A stretch of 64,000 nucleotides of DNA from Paenibacillus pabuli. Lineage in GTDB: Bacteria > Bacillota > Bacilli > Paenibacillales > Paenibacillaceae. Under the pieces are notes generated by a model. It was given only the letters and a program-made list of their open reading frames with translations, was not told where the DNA came from and ran no database searches. Position numbers and translations under genes: made by a program. How positions within the stretch are numbered: position 1 is the stretch's first letter; every line of letters begins with the position of its first letter. The stretch is from contig NZ_CP073714.1 of the NCBI RefSeq assembly GCF_023101145.1, positions 4,402,001 to 4,466,000 on the forward strand, in the 5' to 3' direction. Below are positions 19,308 through 28,309 of the stretch, piece after piece.

Positions 19308-20048
19308 TTACAGTGTAACAATAATCGGTCCATTCTTGGTAAGGATAATCGTATGTTCAATTTGAGCTACATGGCTCTTTTTGGTAGCAAAGGTCCAGCC
19401 GTCTCCCTTTTGGAATACTTCTTCTTCTAAGGTTGAGATAAATGGTTCAAATGCGATGACCATCCCTTCCTTTAATAATTCATCATCCGATGTATCGTTG
19501 TAATTATAAATATGATCAGGTGCTTCGTGTATCGCACGTCCAACACCATGTCCTGTAAGGTTTTTAATAACTGTTAATTCATGCTGTCTTGCTGTTTGGA
19601 ATACTGCTTTTCCGATTCCACTTTTTTTGGAACCAGGTTTTGCTTTCTTGAGACCTGCTTCAAATGCTTGTTTGGCAACATCACATATTTTCGTTAACAC
19701 TTCTTCTCCTTTGCCTACTACAAACGAGATTCCTGTATCTGCGAAATAACTGTTTTTTGAACCAGAAACATCTATATTGACAAGATCTCCTTCTTGTATA
19801 ACCCGTTGCCCCGGAATGCCGTGTGCCACTTCCTCATTGACACTAATACAAGTATAGCCAGGAAAATCATATTCACTTTTGGGTGCTGAGACTGCGCCTT
19901 CTTTCTCAAACAGCTCTCCGGCTATATCATCAAGTTCCTTCGTCGTTATGCCAGGAACTGTTCTTTGTACCAATTCATCTCTGATAGAAGCAACAATCTT
20001 GCCAATTTCCTTCAAACCATTAAAGTCTTCTTCTGTTTTTGCAATCAT
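19308..20048 (-). CDS. map: Methionine aminopeptidase type I
   Basis: About 246 residues. Removes the initiator Met from nascent proteins using two metal ions. The five metal ligands are visible in their usual contexts: D in VNIDVSG, D in FADTGIS, H in GHGVGRAIHE, E in AFEPF, and E in QIEHTI. The frame is open upstream to 20078, but the ATG at 20048 is better because GTGAGGTC is placed correctly before it. It stands alone rather than in the ribosomal-protein/adk operon where the housekeeping copy sits in Bacillus, so it is probably an accessory paralogue (like B. subtilis YflG). Function call is firm, paralogue status inferred. Confidence 0.92.
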   Translation of the reverse strand: MIAKTEEDFNGLKEIGKIVASIRDELVQRTVPGITTKELDDIAGELFEKEGAVSAPKSEYDFPGYTCISVNEEVAHGIPGQRVIQEGDLVNIDVSGSKNSYFADTGISFVVGKGEEVLTKICDVAKQAFEAGLKKAKPGSKKSGIGKAVFQTARQHELTVIKNLTGHGVGRAIHEAPDHIYNYNDTSDDELLKEGMVIAFEPFISTLEEEVFQKGDGWTFATKKSHVAQIEHTIILTKNGPIIVTL

Positions 20049-20290
20049 TTTTCCGACCTCACTATCTTTTATCATCAATTAAATGTATGAGCTGAAACAA
20101 CCAATTAGATAATCATATCCAAATGGACAAAGCTTCGCAACTTTTTTTAAAACGTCGACAGGTTAATGAAATGCTCTGTACCCCCTCTACTTTTAGGAAA
20201 GACTTTTCTCATGTTGTTCCTATAAGTATGCTTTGTGAAACATAAGGTGACTACATCGCCGGGTGCAAAGCGTTCGAGAAAAATTTCTCT

Positions 20291-20884
20291 TTAGCTGGCT
20301 GTTTGCCCCCAAAGAGGGGCCAAATTGACGGACAAAACCTCAATGACTTGTTCAAACATCGTTTCAAATGAGCGATCTTGGGGTTCCCGGCTCCATTGCA
20401 ATGCCGATCCGAATATGCCCCAACTCACAACGAGTGCCAGCGCTTCCAATTTTTCTTGCGAAAAACCCTGAGCGTGCACTTCATTGATCCGATTAAGCAG
20501 GCGTTGATGAAGATCCTGATGCATGGCATTTTCAAACATGGCTTCAAACTGTTTGTCTCCTGGTGTACTACATTGTCGAAACTGCAAAAGAAAATCATAT
20601 ATGCTCTGCATAAGGATTCGCAAATTTTCCGCACTGCATCTTGCTTCTTCCGGGAGCCTATTCCTTATGGTCATTTGGAACTTTTCCGTCATCCAATATT
20701 TTAGAAAGTCATATTTATCCTGAAAGTGTGCATAAAATGTTGTCCGATTTACGGTTGCTTGATTCGTGATATCATGCACAGAAATAGAATATACGTTTCT
20801 CTTTTTCCCAATCAAATCGTTAAAAGCCTGTACGAACAATTGACGGGTTCTTTTAACACGTGGATCCTGCGGATTAACCGACAT
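20291..20884 (-). CDS. TetR/AcrR-family transcriptional regulator
   Basis: 197-residue repressor-type protein with an N-terminal TetR helix-turn-helix (ISVHDITNQATVNRTTFYAHF, residues about 34-54 by homology) and an all-helical ligand domain. The opening RVKRTRQLFVQAFNDLI is typical of the TetR group with C-terminal TetR_C_33-like domains. It is divergent from the NmrA-type reductase at 21107 and probably controls that gene and itself. The inverted repeat at 21026-21059 is a candidate operator. Confidence 0.9.
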   Translation of the reverse strand: MSVNPQDPRVKRTRQLFVQAFNDLIGKKRNVYSISVHDITNQATVNRTTFYAHFQDKYDFLKYWMTEKFQMTIRNRLPEEARCSAENLRILMQSIYDFLLQFRQCSTPGDKQFEAMFENAMHQDLHQRLLNRINEVHAQGFSQEKLEALALVVSWGIFGSALQWSREPQDRSFETMFEQVIEVLSVNLAPLWGQTAS

Positions 20885-21025
20885 TTCATTCCCTCTTTCT
20901 CTTGTAATCCACTAACAGACAAAAGGACAAAAATGTTGGGAACACCACAAAAACAGCCTTTTGCATGTTGTTCGCACAACTCAATCCTATTATCCTTTGC
21001 CTATGCGACTTATTCAACACGCATG

Positions 21026-21059
21026 TATACGATTATGATGACACAAAAAAAATCGTATA
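21026..21059. promoter_or_regulatory. Inverted repeat in the TetR/NmrA divergent promoter region
   Basis: Arms TATACGATT and AATCGTATA separated by 16 bases, about 50 bases before the reductase start. Candidate operator for the adjacent TetR protein; the wide spacing could instead mean two half sites or an RNA hairpin. Confidence 0.4.
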
Positions 21060-21106
21060 ACAAGAAACTCTTTATTGGATTCGCAAACGAAAGGATGAGT
21101 ATAGAA

Positions 21107-21964
21107 ATGATTGTGGTTACAGGAGCGAATGGAAAATTAGGTCGCAAGGTCGTAGAGGAACTTCTCAAGCGTGTTCCTGCCGAGAATGTTGGTGTGAGTG
21201 TCCGTGATGTGAACACCGCACAGGATCTAAAAGAACGTGGGGTTCGTGTTCGACAAGGAGATTTCGATAATTCCGCGAGTCTTCTTCATGCCTTTGAGGG
21301 AGCATCTCAAGTTCTCATTATCTCGTCCCATTCCTTGGGAGAAGTAGCTATTCGTCAACATCAAACCGCAATTGACTCGGCAAAAAAAGCTGGTGTTCGT
21401 CAACTTCTGTATACAAGCCAAATGTTTTCATCTGCAACATCACACTTTCCTCCCATGGATGTTCATGCGGCTACAGAAGAGATGCTAAAAGCTTCAGGAA
21501 TACCTTTCACTTCGCTCCGAAATGGTTTCTATGCTGCATCGGCGATGATGTGGATGGGTAATGCCTTGAACACAGGGGAATTGATTGCTCCGGAAGATGG
21601 CCCTGTTGCCTGGACCACCCATTCCGACTTGGCTGAAGCCACAGCGGTAATCCTGACAGAACAGAGATATGACGGTATAACTCCTCACCTTACGGCTTCC
21701 GAAGCGATCGACATGAATAAAATCGCATCAATTGCTTCCAAAGTCTTGGAGCGACCAATTCGGCGAATTGTCGTGTCGGATGATGAATATCGGAATCACT
21801 TGACGTCCCGTGGCCTACCGGAAGCGATGATCAGCATGCTTACAGGTATGTTCCAGGCAAGTCGACTGGGCATATTCTCACAAACCCATCCGGCTTTGAA
21901 AAACCTGATTGGCAGATCCCCAATGAATTTTACGGATTTTTTAAAAAACTTGATTTATCAATAA
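21107..21964 (+). CDS. NAD(P)-dependent NmrA/SDR-type oxidoreductase
   Basis: About 285-residue atypical short-chain dehydrogenase of the NmrA/QorB-like group (NAD(P)H-binding). The dinucleotide motif TGANGKLGRKV is at the N-terminus, followed by VSVRDVNTAQDLKERG as the cofactor-selective loop. Residues MFSSATSHFPPMDVHAATE align with the region after the missing Tyr-Lys pair. QorB-type relatives reduce quinones. The reading frame extends back to 20726, but that part overlaps the divergent TetR gene and has no homology; ATG at 21107 with AAAGGATGAG upstream is chosen (ATG at 21095 is possible). Likely TetR-controlled. Confidence 0.88.
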   Translation: MIVVTGANGKLGRKVVEELLKRVPAENVGVSVRDVNTAQDLKERGVRVRQGDFDNSASLLHAFEGASQVLIISSHSLGEVAIRQHQTAIDSAKKAGVRQLLYTSQMFSSATSHFPPMDVHAATEEMLKASGIPFTSLRNGFYAASAMMWMGNALNTGELIAPEDGPVAWTTHSDLAEATAVILTEQRYDGITPHLTASEAIDMNKIASIASKVLERPIRRIVVSDDEYRNHLTSRGLPEAMISMLTGMFQASRLGIFSQTHPALKNLIGRSPMNFTDFLKNLIYQ

Positions 21965-21984
21965 CACCTTGACACTAAAAAGAA

Positions 21985-22011
21985 AAGCCCCTTACTTCTT
22001 CAAAGGGGCTT
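21985..22011 (+). terminator. Terminator after NmrA-type reductase gene
   Basis: Arms AAGCCCCTT and AAGGGGCTT with a nine-base loop, 20 bases past the stop codon. Confidence 0.85.
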
Positions 22012-22021
22012 AATACTCTAA

Positions 22022-22135
22022 TCATGCCTCTTCCTCTTCGGCTTGACTAGGTGGCGCCATCAGTTGATCTGCATATTCCAGTCTAATTGAGGTGGGATAT
22101 TTTATGTATACAGAGCATATAAGTTCTTTGATTGC
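22022..22135 (-). pseudogene. Possible C-terminal remnant of an unrecognised protein
   Basis: An open stretch of 37 codons on the minus strand, with no start codon. It ends in ADQLMAPPSQAEEEEA and TGA, which looks like the hydrophilic acidic tail of a genuine protein (KYPTSIRLEYADQ precedes it). There is a TAG just before it and no ribosome site. I do not recognise the family. It may be the end of a deleted gene or chance. Confidence 0.25.
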
Positions 22136-22170
22136 CTATTCGCCTATTTACATTTAAAGGAGGTTTACAT

Positions 22171-22539
22171 TTGCCATTCTCAACCGGTTTAATCTACAAC
22201 CCTCCCTCAAGTGCTGATCAAGCTACCCAACTTATTGTTACCTGTGTTAATGATTCGCTCAACATTCCTGCGAATATTGAAATTCAGGTGTTCCGTTGGG
22301 ATACTTCACAAGCCGCTAGAATTCCCATTGGACATAATTTGTTTCAACTTCGACCCCAGGTTTCGGAAACACTTTTATATCCACTCACTTCTGCCGCATA
22401 TATTGAAGTACAAAGCGATTATTTCAGTGCAACCAGCACGGTCATTCATGCTTACACTCTTGACTCCACGGGAGTTATTTTGCAGCGTGTACTCCAGTCT
22501 GAAATGGTCTGGGTGGATCGGTTTACCAATATTCCTTAA
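22171..22539 (+). CDS. Small beta-rich protein of unknown function, partner of the Asp-box protein
   Basis: 122 residues starting at TTG, chosen because AAAGGAGG lies seven bases before it. No signal peptide, transmembrane segment or known motif is seen. The composition (many T, S, V, I; pattern VTCVNDSLNIPANIEIQVFRW and SAAYIEVQSDYF) suggests an all-beta, possibly Ig-like sandwich. It is 20 bases before the six-Asp-box propeller gene, so the two form one operon and may form a complex or share a location. Function unknown. Confidence 0.75.
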   Translation: MPFSTGLIYNPPSSADQATQLIVTCVNDSLNIPANIEIQVFRWDTSQAARIPIGHNLFQLRPQVSETLLYPLTSAAYIEVQSDYFSATSTVIHAYTLDSTGVILQRVLQSEMVWVDRFTNIP

Positions 22540-22559
22540 CTAATAAAAGGGGTGATACA

Positions 22560-23792
22560 GTGGCTGTTGTAAATATTACGGGAGCTTTGGCTGGGAATCA
22601 GTTTGAACCTTCCATTGCGGTAAATGAACTCCTTCCGAATATTATGTGTGTTGTTGCCGTCGACACGAGTACGGGGCCTACTCTTATCGGCTTATATCGT
22701 TCAGAGGATGGAGGGCAAACCTGGTCTACGACCACCTTGGCCCAGCCTGCGGGGTATGCCGGAGCAGAGGCGCCCACGATTGACTACACGTTTCCAAACA
22801 CCTTTGTCGTGACGGTTCATATCTTTAACGGGGATAATGACGGAACCATCATCAGTTATACTTCCATGGATGACGGCCTCACTTGGTCGGCTCCTGTTTT
22901 TGTTAATAAAGGTTACGGTCTTATCGTTCATAACGATGAGCCTTTTGTAGCATGCGATCGAACGCCCGGCAGCCCATATCGAGGAAATACCTACGTAGGT
23001 TACACGCCCTTGGCTACCGCTGCATCCTCCATTTTCGTCCAAAGATCTTTGGATCAGGGCGGAAGCTGGCTGACACCTAGCCGCATTTCAGACCCAAGGG
23101 GGATTCATGATCGTGCAACCATCGCCGTTGGGTTTACAGGTCAAGTTTATGCAGGCTATATCACTACTGGCCCGGACTCTCCATACGCATTGCTGCGCAT
23201 ATCCTATGATGGAGGTGCAACGTTCGAACCTCCGGTGAACAGACAATCTACACTTATTTGTTCTGTTGTTCCATCCCCTTCCCCTCTCCCTGTGACCAAC
23301 TATCAATTTCGTGTTCAGACCAATTTGAATTTAGCAGCAGACATATCCAACAGTATCTTTAGCGGAACGGTCTATGCAGTTTGGAATGATGCAAGAAACG
23401 GATACACGGATGTTTTTATGTCTCAATCCCCCGATGGCTTATTATGGAGTGAACCGGTAAGTATTACGAATGCACCAGCGGGCTCGCAGAATTTCTTCCC
23501 TTCGATCTCCGTTTCTCCATTCGCAGGAACAGTCCGTGTTATTTATTATTCAAATCAAATTGATGGGTTCGACCTTGATGTGTATGCCGCGGAATCATTT
23601 GACGGTGGACAAACGTTTGCTCAACGAAGGTTGACAACAACATCGTTTAATCCAAATGGGAATTCAACCACACCGACCCAGCTCATCGGAGACTATATCA
23701 CTGCTTATACTCAAGCACCGGACAATTTGGCTGCGGTTTGGATGGCTACTACGCCTCCTACCGGAAAATTGAATGTATATTTCGGTAGTTAA
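22560..23792 (+). CDS. Asp-box (BNR/sialidase-like) beta-propeller protein without signal peptide
   Basis: 410 residues starting at GTG (AAAAGGGGTGA upstream). At least six Asp-box motifs (S-x-D-x-G-x-T-W/F) are visible: residues 48-55 SEDGGQTW, 102-109, 163-170, 215-222, 290-296 and 346-353 SFDGGQTF. Their spacing of 50-75 residues fits a six-bladed sialidase-type propeller. The catalytic Arg triad, nucleophilic Tyr and RIP/FRIP motif of true sialidases are not evident, so this is better called sialidase-like; it could be a binding or structural protein. No Sec signal peptide or lipobox is present, unusual for this fold in bacteria, suggesting a cytoplasmic, spore-associated or otherwise non-classical location. 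Co-transcribed with the small protein before it. Confidence 0.8.
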   Translation: MAVVNITGALAGNQFEPSIAVNELLPNIMCVVAVDTSTGPTLIGLYRSEDGGQTWSTTTLAQPAGYAGAEAPTIDYTFPNTFVVTVHIFNGDNDGTIISYTSMDDGLTWSAPVFVNKGYGLIVHNDEPFVACDRTPGSPYRGNTYVGYTPLATAASSIFVQRSLDQGGSWLTPSRISDPRGIHDRATIAVGFTGQVYAGYITTGPDSPYALLRISYDGGATFEPPVNRQSTLICSVVPSPSPLPVTNYQFRVQTNLNLAADISNSIFSGTVYAVWNDARNGYTDVFMSQSPDGLLWSEPVSITNAPAGSQNFFPSISVSPFAGTVRVIYYSNQIDGFDLDVYAAESFDGGQTFAQRRLTTTSFNPNGNSTTPTQLIGDYITAYTQAPDNLAAVWMATTPPTGKLNVYFGS

Positions 23793-23851
23793 TCTATGTC
23801 CAAAGAAAAATCACAATCAACAATAGCATTGTTACTTTCTTTTAGACATAA

Positions 23852-23895
23852 AGAAACAAGTTCTTATTCCAAGCTGAGGACAAGAACTTGTTTCT
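23852..23895 (+). terminator. Terminator after Asp-box protein gene
   Basis: Perfect 14-bp arms AGAAACAAGTTCTT and its complement with a 16-base loop; ends the two-gene unit. Confidence 0.85.
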
Positions 23896-23960
23896 AGAAA
23901 AACTGCTCCAGCAAACGCCATTATGACAAAAAATGAATAATTCTAGAGAAGCTGAATCAT

Positions 23961-24131
23961 TTAATCATCTCTTGATTTTTCAATATCTGTATCGTATACA
24001 TTCGCCTCAAACTGTTCATATAGATGTCTGGCGTATTCATACGTACGTGGAGATTGAATCAACCTGTCTATTCCAATATAAATCCCAGTTAACATGCACA
24101 ATGCCAAAATAACTTCAAAAATGAATGCCAT
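23961..24131 (-). CDS. Small single-span membrane protein, unknown function
   Basis: 56 residues with one N-terminal hydrophobic segment (IFEVILALCMLTGIYIGI) and a charged tail (EYARHLYEQFEANVYDTD). Start at the ATG at 24131, preceded by AGAGGGAG and 20 bases after the stop of the acetyltransferase gene, so probably co-transcribed with it. A longer reading of this frame would overlap the acetyltransferase and is rejected. No family recognised. Confidence 0.6.
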   Translation of the reverse strand: MAFIFEVILALCMLTGIYIGIDRLIQSPRTYEYARHLYEQFEANVYDTDIEKSRDD

Positions 24132-24150
24132 ATATGTTCTCCCTCTGAAT

Positions 24151-24780
24151 TTACCAATCCACTTCGTCAAAACGCATGTCTTTATAATAGTATTCTCGAT
24201 CATGATCCGAGATTTCTCGAAGTACCCTGCAAGGGTTCCCAACAGCAATGACATTGGCAGGGATATCTCTGGTCACTACGCTTCCAGCACCAATAACACT
24301 TCCCATTCCAATGGTAACACCAGGCACAATAATGGCACCGCTACCGATCCATGCTCCGTCCTCAATGACCACGGGTAATGCAAACATACCACCTTCTTTA
24401 CGCTTTTCGGGATGCAACGGGTGATTGGTTACAGCGATCGTTACATTTGGACCAAACATGACATCATTTCCTATGATGACTTTATAATCATCAACAACGG
24501 TTAGATTAAAATTAATATAGACGTTATTCCCTACAGTTGTATTCGATCCGTAAGACATCCGGATGGGCGGTTCCATCCATACATTCTCCCCCATGCTTCC
24601 AAATAGCTGCTTCATCAACACTTTTCGTCCTTCCAAATCATCAGGATGCAACCGATTGATTTCATAACACAGCGTTTTTCCACGCTGGCGTGCACGTGCC
24701 AAGGCAGCCGCTTCCTCCGGATAATTCGCATCGTGATCGGTAAATAACTGTTTGCTTTCCATTCGTTCTTGAATATTCAT
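24151..24780 (-). CDS. maa: Sugar O-acetyltransferase (maltose/galactoside acetyltransferase type)
   Basis: About 209 residues of the left-handed beta-helix acetyltransferase family (Maa/LacA). It has the N-terminal Mac domain (ESKQLFTDHDANYPEEAA) and hexapeptide repeats (VGNNVYINFN, IGNDVMFGPNVTIAVTNHPL with the catalytic His of this family, IEDGAWIGSGAIIVPGVTIG, IGAGSVVTRDIPANVIAVGNP). It transfers acetyl from acetyl-CoA to a sugar hydroxyl in the cytoplasm. GTG at 24789 is in frame, but ATG at 24780 has AGAGG at correct spacing. Downstream of a MATE gene, upstream of a small membrane protein. Confidence 0.92.
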   Translation of the reverse strand: MNIQERMESKQLFTDHDANYPEEAAALARARQRGKTLCYEINRLHPDDLEGRKVLMKQLFGSMGENVWMEPPIRMSYGSNTTVGNNVYINFNLTVVDDYKVIIGNDVMFGPNVTIAVTNHPLHPEKRKEGGMFALPVVIEDGAWIGSGAIIVPGVTIGMGSVIGAGSVVTRDIPANVIAVGNPCRVLREISDHDREYYYKDMRFDEVDW

Positions 24781-24836
24781 ATAATTCACCTCTAGTTATG
24801 ATATAAGGAATATGATCTCTTTTTTTCTAAAGAGCT

Positions 24837-26282
24837 CTATGCAAAGTTTCGTGTAATATTGTTCAGCCATTTATACTGACGATACCGAATGAAGGCAACC
24901 GGCAGCTTAATTACTTCATCTAAACTGATAATAAGGTACAAGACAAGAGGAGGAACCTGCCAAACAAAAGCACATAGATAACCAAGCGGTAAGATGATTA
25001 CCCACATGACAATAGCATCGCACCAAAATCCAAACTTCGAGTCTCCTCCGGCCGTGAAAACTCCAGCAATTGTAGTGGAGTTCATCGATTTCGCGATACA
25101 ATAAAATGCACTAATGTAAAGCATGCCATTCAGATAGCTCTGAGCAGTTACATTCAGACTTACCATGGAGAACACGAACGGTTTTAAGAACAAAATCGTA
25201 CAACCGGCAATGATACCAAATATGAGAGCATATAAATACATTCGATTGCCAGCTTGCTTTGCTTTTTCAACCGAACCCTGCCCTAAATACTTCCCAACGA
25301 GTACAGAACCTCCAGTTGCTATACCTCCACACAGAACTACAGCTAAATTTTTAACTACAGAAGCTACTGAATTTGCGGCAACCATATCAGAATTCACATG
25401 ACCGATGATGGCAGTAGTAGCAGTCAGGGCACCTCCCCACACAATATAGTTGCCTTGAACAGGCAACGTATACTTCCAGAAATCCTTCAGCAAGCTTACT
25501 TGAACTCCATCACGTACAGGGAGTCGGAAATGAATTGTGCCCCGTGTTGTGGAATGGACCATACAACACACAAGTTCGATGATACGTGATAGAACTGTAG
25601 CGAGGGCTACTCCTGTAATAGCCATTTCCGGATTGGATGAAAAAAGTACAAATATGCAGATCGCATTCAACAAAATGTTTAGACTTAAGCATAAGGAACT
25701 AATCCAGGCACTGAGTTTGGCGTTTTCCATACTTCTAATCACACTGAGATACATCTGAGAGATGGCCATTGCAAGATAAGAGAACGAATTCATCTGCAAA
25801 AATCTTGAACCATACTGAATCAGCTCCTGATCATTCGTAAAAAAACGCATTAATGTCTCAGGAAACATAAATGAGGACAAGAAAAACAAGATTGAAATAC
25901 AAAATGAAAACATGCATGCAATGCTTAAAACACGCTGTATGGTCAGCACATCCCTTTTTCCCCAGTATTGCGCAGTAAGAATACCTGCTCCGGTAGACAT
26001 CCCCATATAAAACAATGTCAATGCAAAGGTAATTTGTCCGGCAAGGGATACCGCTGACATTGCCGACTGGCTAACCATACCCAACATAACGATATCAGCT
26101 GATACTACTGTGGCTGAAATAAGATTTTGTAGTGCAATGGGTATAACCAGAGTCATTAATTCCCGATTAAACCCATGATCAGTAAATAATGCAACTCGAT
26201 TCCGCTTCCCCAAACATATCCTGTCCTTTCTGTTAGTTTCCACAATATCAAGATAGGATATTTTTATTGTTTGATCCATCAA
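24837..26282 (-). CDS. MATE-family efflux transporter
   Basis: About 481 residues, 12 predicted helices, two homologous halves typical of MATE (NorM/DinF-like) antiporters, which export cationic drugs or metabolites using a Na+ or H+ gradient. Recognisable parts are the conserved start of helix 1 (LMTLVIPIALQNLISATVV) and helix 2 (ADIVMLGMVSQSAMSAVSLAGQ). The start is uncertain: the frame begins at TTG/ATG near 26282 with no good ribosome site, while TTG at about codon 24 (before GKRNRVALFTDH) has AAAGGA upstream and fits relatives better. Divergent from an AraC gene that probably regulates it. Confidence 0.9.
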   Translation of the reverse strand: MMDQTIKISYLDIVETNRKDRICLGKRNRVALFTDHGFNRELMTLVIPIALQNLISATVVSADIVMLGMVSQSAMSAVSLAGQITFALTLFYMGMSTGAGILTAQYWGKRDVLTIQRVLSIACMFSFCISILFFLSSFMFPETLMRFFTNDQELIQYGSRFLQMNSFSYLAMAISQMYLSVIRSMENAKLSAWISSLCLSLNILLNAICIFVLFSSNPEMAITGVALATVLSRIIELVCCMVHSTTRGTIHFRLPVRDGVQVSLLKDFWKYTLPVQGNYIVWGGALTATTAIIGHVNSDMVAANSVASVVKNLAVVLCGGIATGGSVLVGKYLGQGSVEKAKQAGNRMYLYALIFGIIAGCTILFLKPFVFSMVSLNVTAQSYLNGMLYISAFYCIAKSMNSTTIAGVFTAGGDSKFGFWCDAIVMWVIILPLGYLCAFVWQVPPLVLYLIISLDEVIKLPVAFIRYRQYKWLNNITRNFA

Positions 26283-26334
26283 AATTGGCTATAATTTTAT
26301 AAAAATCGTATACATTTAAGTAGGTGCTCAATAA

Positions 26335-27213
26335 ATGATGAATTTAGAAGTGTTCTCTGACTTCTCAGAACGGTTGGATTATAATTTTCCTGATATGCCT
26401 CTTTATATTCGAAAAGGGAATCTCCATCAATTCAACGATTATGCTGCTGCAGCTCATTGGCATGCAGACATGGAATTCATTGTTTTGTTGGAAGGATCAA
26501 TGAAATTTTCCGTTAATGGTCATGTTATTCACTTGGATAATGGAAGCGGTATTTTTGTGAATAGCCACCGTTTGCATTACGGGTTTTCACCGGATAATAC
26601 CGATTGTTCATTCATCGTTGTCGTCATCCATCCTTCCTTGTTAGGTGAAGAGTCTTCGTTTATTAGAACTTATTGGTCGGAAAAATCAGGACCCCATATG
26701 GATGACTTTGTAGTGCTCGCGGATCAAATCGATTGGCAACGGAATCTAATGGCATCTCTTCAGAATATATATGAAGAAGCACACTGTGCTCCTTCACCTA
26801 ATCCCATTCGCCTAGCCTCACAGGCTTTGTCAATATGTGCTACCATCGGTGATCACCTTCAACTAAATTCCGAACAGTCTGCAGACGCTCCTGTGTTAAT
26901 CCATGTTCAGAAGATGACGCATTATATTCATCAAAATTATGATGAAAAACTAACGCTTGAAGATATCGCATCTGCTGGGGCTGTTTGCAGAAGTCGTTGC
27001 TGCACATTGTTTAATAAATATGTGGGTCAAACCCCTAACAGTTATCTCACCCGTTATCGCATTCAGAAGAGCTGCGAAATGTTAAAGGAAACTAAACGAT
27101 CTATAAGCGAAATTGCACTCGCTTGCGGATTCCAAAGTGCGAGCTATTTTTCATCCATTTTCCGCAAACAAATGGGCTTAATACCACAAAGTTACCGGAA
27201 ACAAAAATCATGA
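26335..27213 (+). CDS. Cupin-sensor AraC-family transcriptional regulator
   Basis: 292 residues. The N-terminal cupin half contains AHWHADMEFIVLLEGSMKFS and NGSGIFVNSHRLHYGF, with metal/sugar-binding type histidines. The C-terminal AraC domain begins near residue 203 (HYIHQNYDEKLTLEDIA) and ends in IPQSYRKQKS. The first recognition helix is unusual (AGAVCRSRCCTLFNKY, three cysteines close together). It is divergent from the MATE transporter by 52 bases, so it most likely controls export of the compound it senses. Confidence 0.9.
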   Translation: MMNLEVFSDFSERLDYNFPDMPLYIRKGNLHQFNDYAAAAHWHADMEFIVLLEGSMKFSVNGHVIHLDNGSGIFVNSHRLHYGFSPDNTDCSFIVVVIHPSLLGEESSFIRTYWSEKSGPHMDDFVVLADQIDWQRNLMASLQNIYEEAHCAPSPNPIRLASQALSICATIGDHLQLNSEQSADAPVLIHVQKMTHYIHQNYDEKLTLEDIASAGAVCRSRCCTLFNKYVGQTPNSYLTRYRIQKSCEMLKETKRSISEIALACGFQSASYFSSIFRKQMGLIPQSYRKQKS

Positions 27214-27241
27214 TGTTTACTTCTATTCCTGTCATTGCTCT

Positions 27242-28042
27242 TCAGTACAAATCCAGTATTTTTTGAATCGTGAGAAGAACCCCGTTTTCCTCATTCGATT
27301 TGGTAATGAAACTGGCCGCCTTTTTTGTATTTTCACAAGCATTACTCACTGCGAAACTATATTTGGCAATTGCCATAAGCTCTACATCATTCTCTCCATC
27401 TCCGAAAGCCATCGTTTCTTCGTAGGTCACCCCGAGCATTTCTTGCAGTTTCTTTACAGTCTCACCTTTATGCGTATGCAATGCCGTAATGTCAAGCCAT
27501 CTGGCTTCGGAATCAACAATATAAATTTGTCCACCCAGGCTATGCTCCACATGTTTTCGTAATGCTGTGCTCCGTCCCTCTTTGTCGAAGACGGTTATTT
27601 TAATAAAACGACTGTCAATATTCTCAAACGAATCTGTTTTTATAACATGTTCGTATGATCCTTTAACCACTTGATACATATCGTCTGGAATCGAAAAATG
27701 AACATAAGCAGCTTCACTTGCACAGATAATAAGTGTCATATCAGGAGCGAAATTTTGAATCCGGTCGATTGCCTGCAGAGCTAAGTCCCGTTCAATACTG
27801 AATTCCTTCACTACATGGCCATCTTTCTTTACTCGCGCCGCACTATCACCGAGAATCCAGATTCCTTTTCCATGCTCCCCAAACAACTTCTCTACACGCT
27901 CACATTGTTTTCCGGTACAGGCAACAAAGGTAACTCCTTTTCTTTCCATGTCTGCTTGTACTTTAATAAAAAGATCCATATCAAATAACCCTTGATTGTT
28001 GAGAAATGTTCCGTCTAGATCGCTAACTACCAGTTTAATCAT
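27242..28042 (-). CDS. Cof-type HAD-superfamily hydrolase
   Basis: 266-residue haloacid-dehalogenase phosphatase of the Cof/YbiV class IIB. Motif I is VSDLDGTFLNN (catalytic D8 and D10), motif IV is MAFGDGENDVELM, and a C2 cap lies between. It dephosphorylates small metabolites such as sugar phosphates or FMN; substrate not predictable. Monocistronic on the minus strand with AGGAGGATTTTC upstream of the ATG. Transcription comes from the 28.05-28.24 kb intergenic region. Confidence 0.92.
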   Translation of the reverse strand: MIKLVVSDLDGTFLNNQGLFDMDLFIKVQADMERKGVTFVACTGKQCERVEKLFGEHGKGIWILGDSAARVKKDGHVVKEFSIERDLALQAIDRIQNFAPDMTLIICASEAAYVHFSIPDDMYQVVKGSYEHVIKTDSFENIDSRFIKITVFDKEGRSTALRKHVEHSLGGQIYIVDSEARWLDITALHTHKGETVKKLQEMLGVTYEETMAFGDGENDVELMAIAKYSFAVSNACENTKKAASFITKSNEENGVLLTIQKILDLY

Positions 28043-28242
28043 CTGAAAATCCTCCTAATGTTTGGTCTGCCATTCATTTGGGCAGCTATAAAAATAGTGC
28101 AACGCTATTCTGAATACTTTATAATAACTCTTTATAAAGTGTATGTGAAAAATTGTTTTGTTAGCGCTGCAAGCCAAGTGTAAAGCGTGTAACTGGTTTC
28201 ATGTCAATATTCCAATATCAGTTAATCCACTATTCGATAAAA

Positions 28243-28267
28243 AAGCGCTCCCGATAAAGGAGCGCTT
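28243..28267 (-). terminator. Terminator of the eight-gene ABC/phosphoesterase operon
   Basis: Arms AAGCGCTCC and GGAGCGCTT with a seven-base loop, followed on the minus strand by TTTTTTA. It lies 43 bases after the last permease gene. Confidence 0.9.
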
Positions 28268-28309
28268 CAGCTTTTATGAATCTTTAGGAATGAAGAATTA
28301 AAGCCTCGT

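Noticed and set aside
20726..21106. N-terminal extension of the NmrA-type reductase
   Set aside because: Overlaps the divergent TetR gene and both promoters, and has no homology; ribosome site supports 21107.
28159..28172. cre-like TGTTAGCGCTGCAA upstream of the HAD gene
   Set aside because: Too many mismatches in the right half to call a CcpA site.
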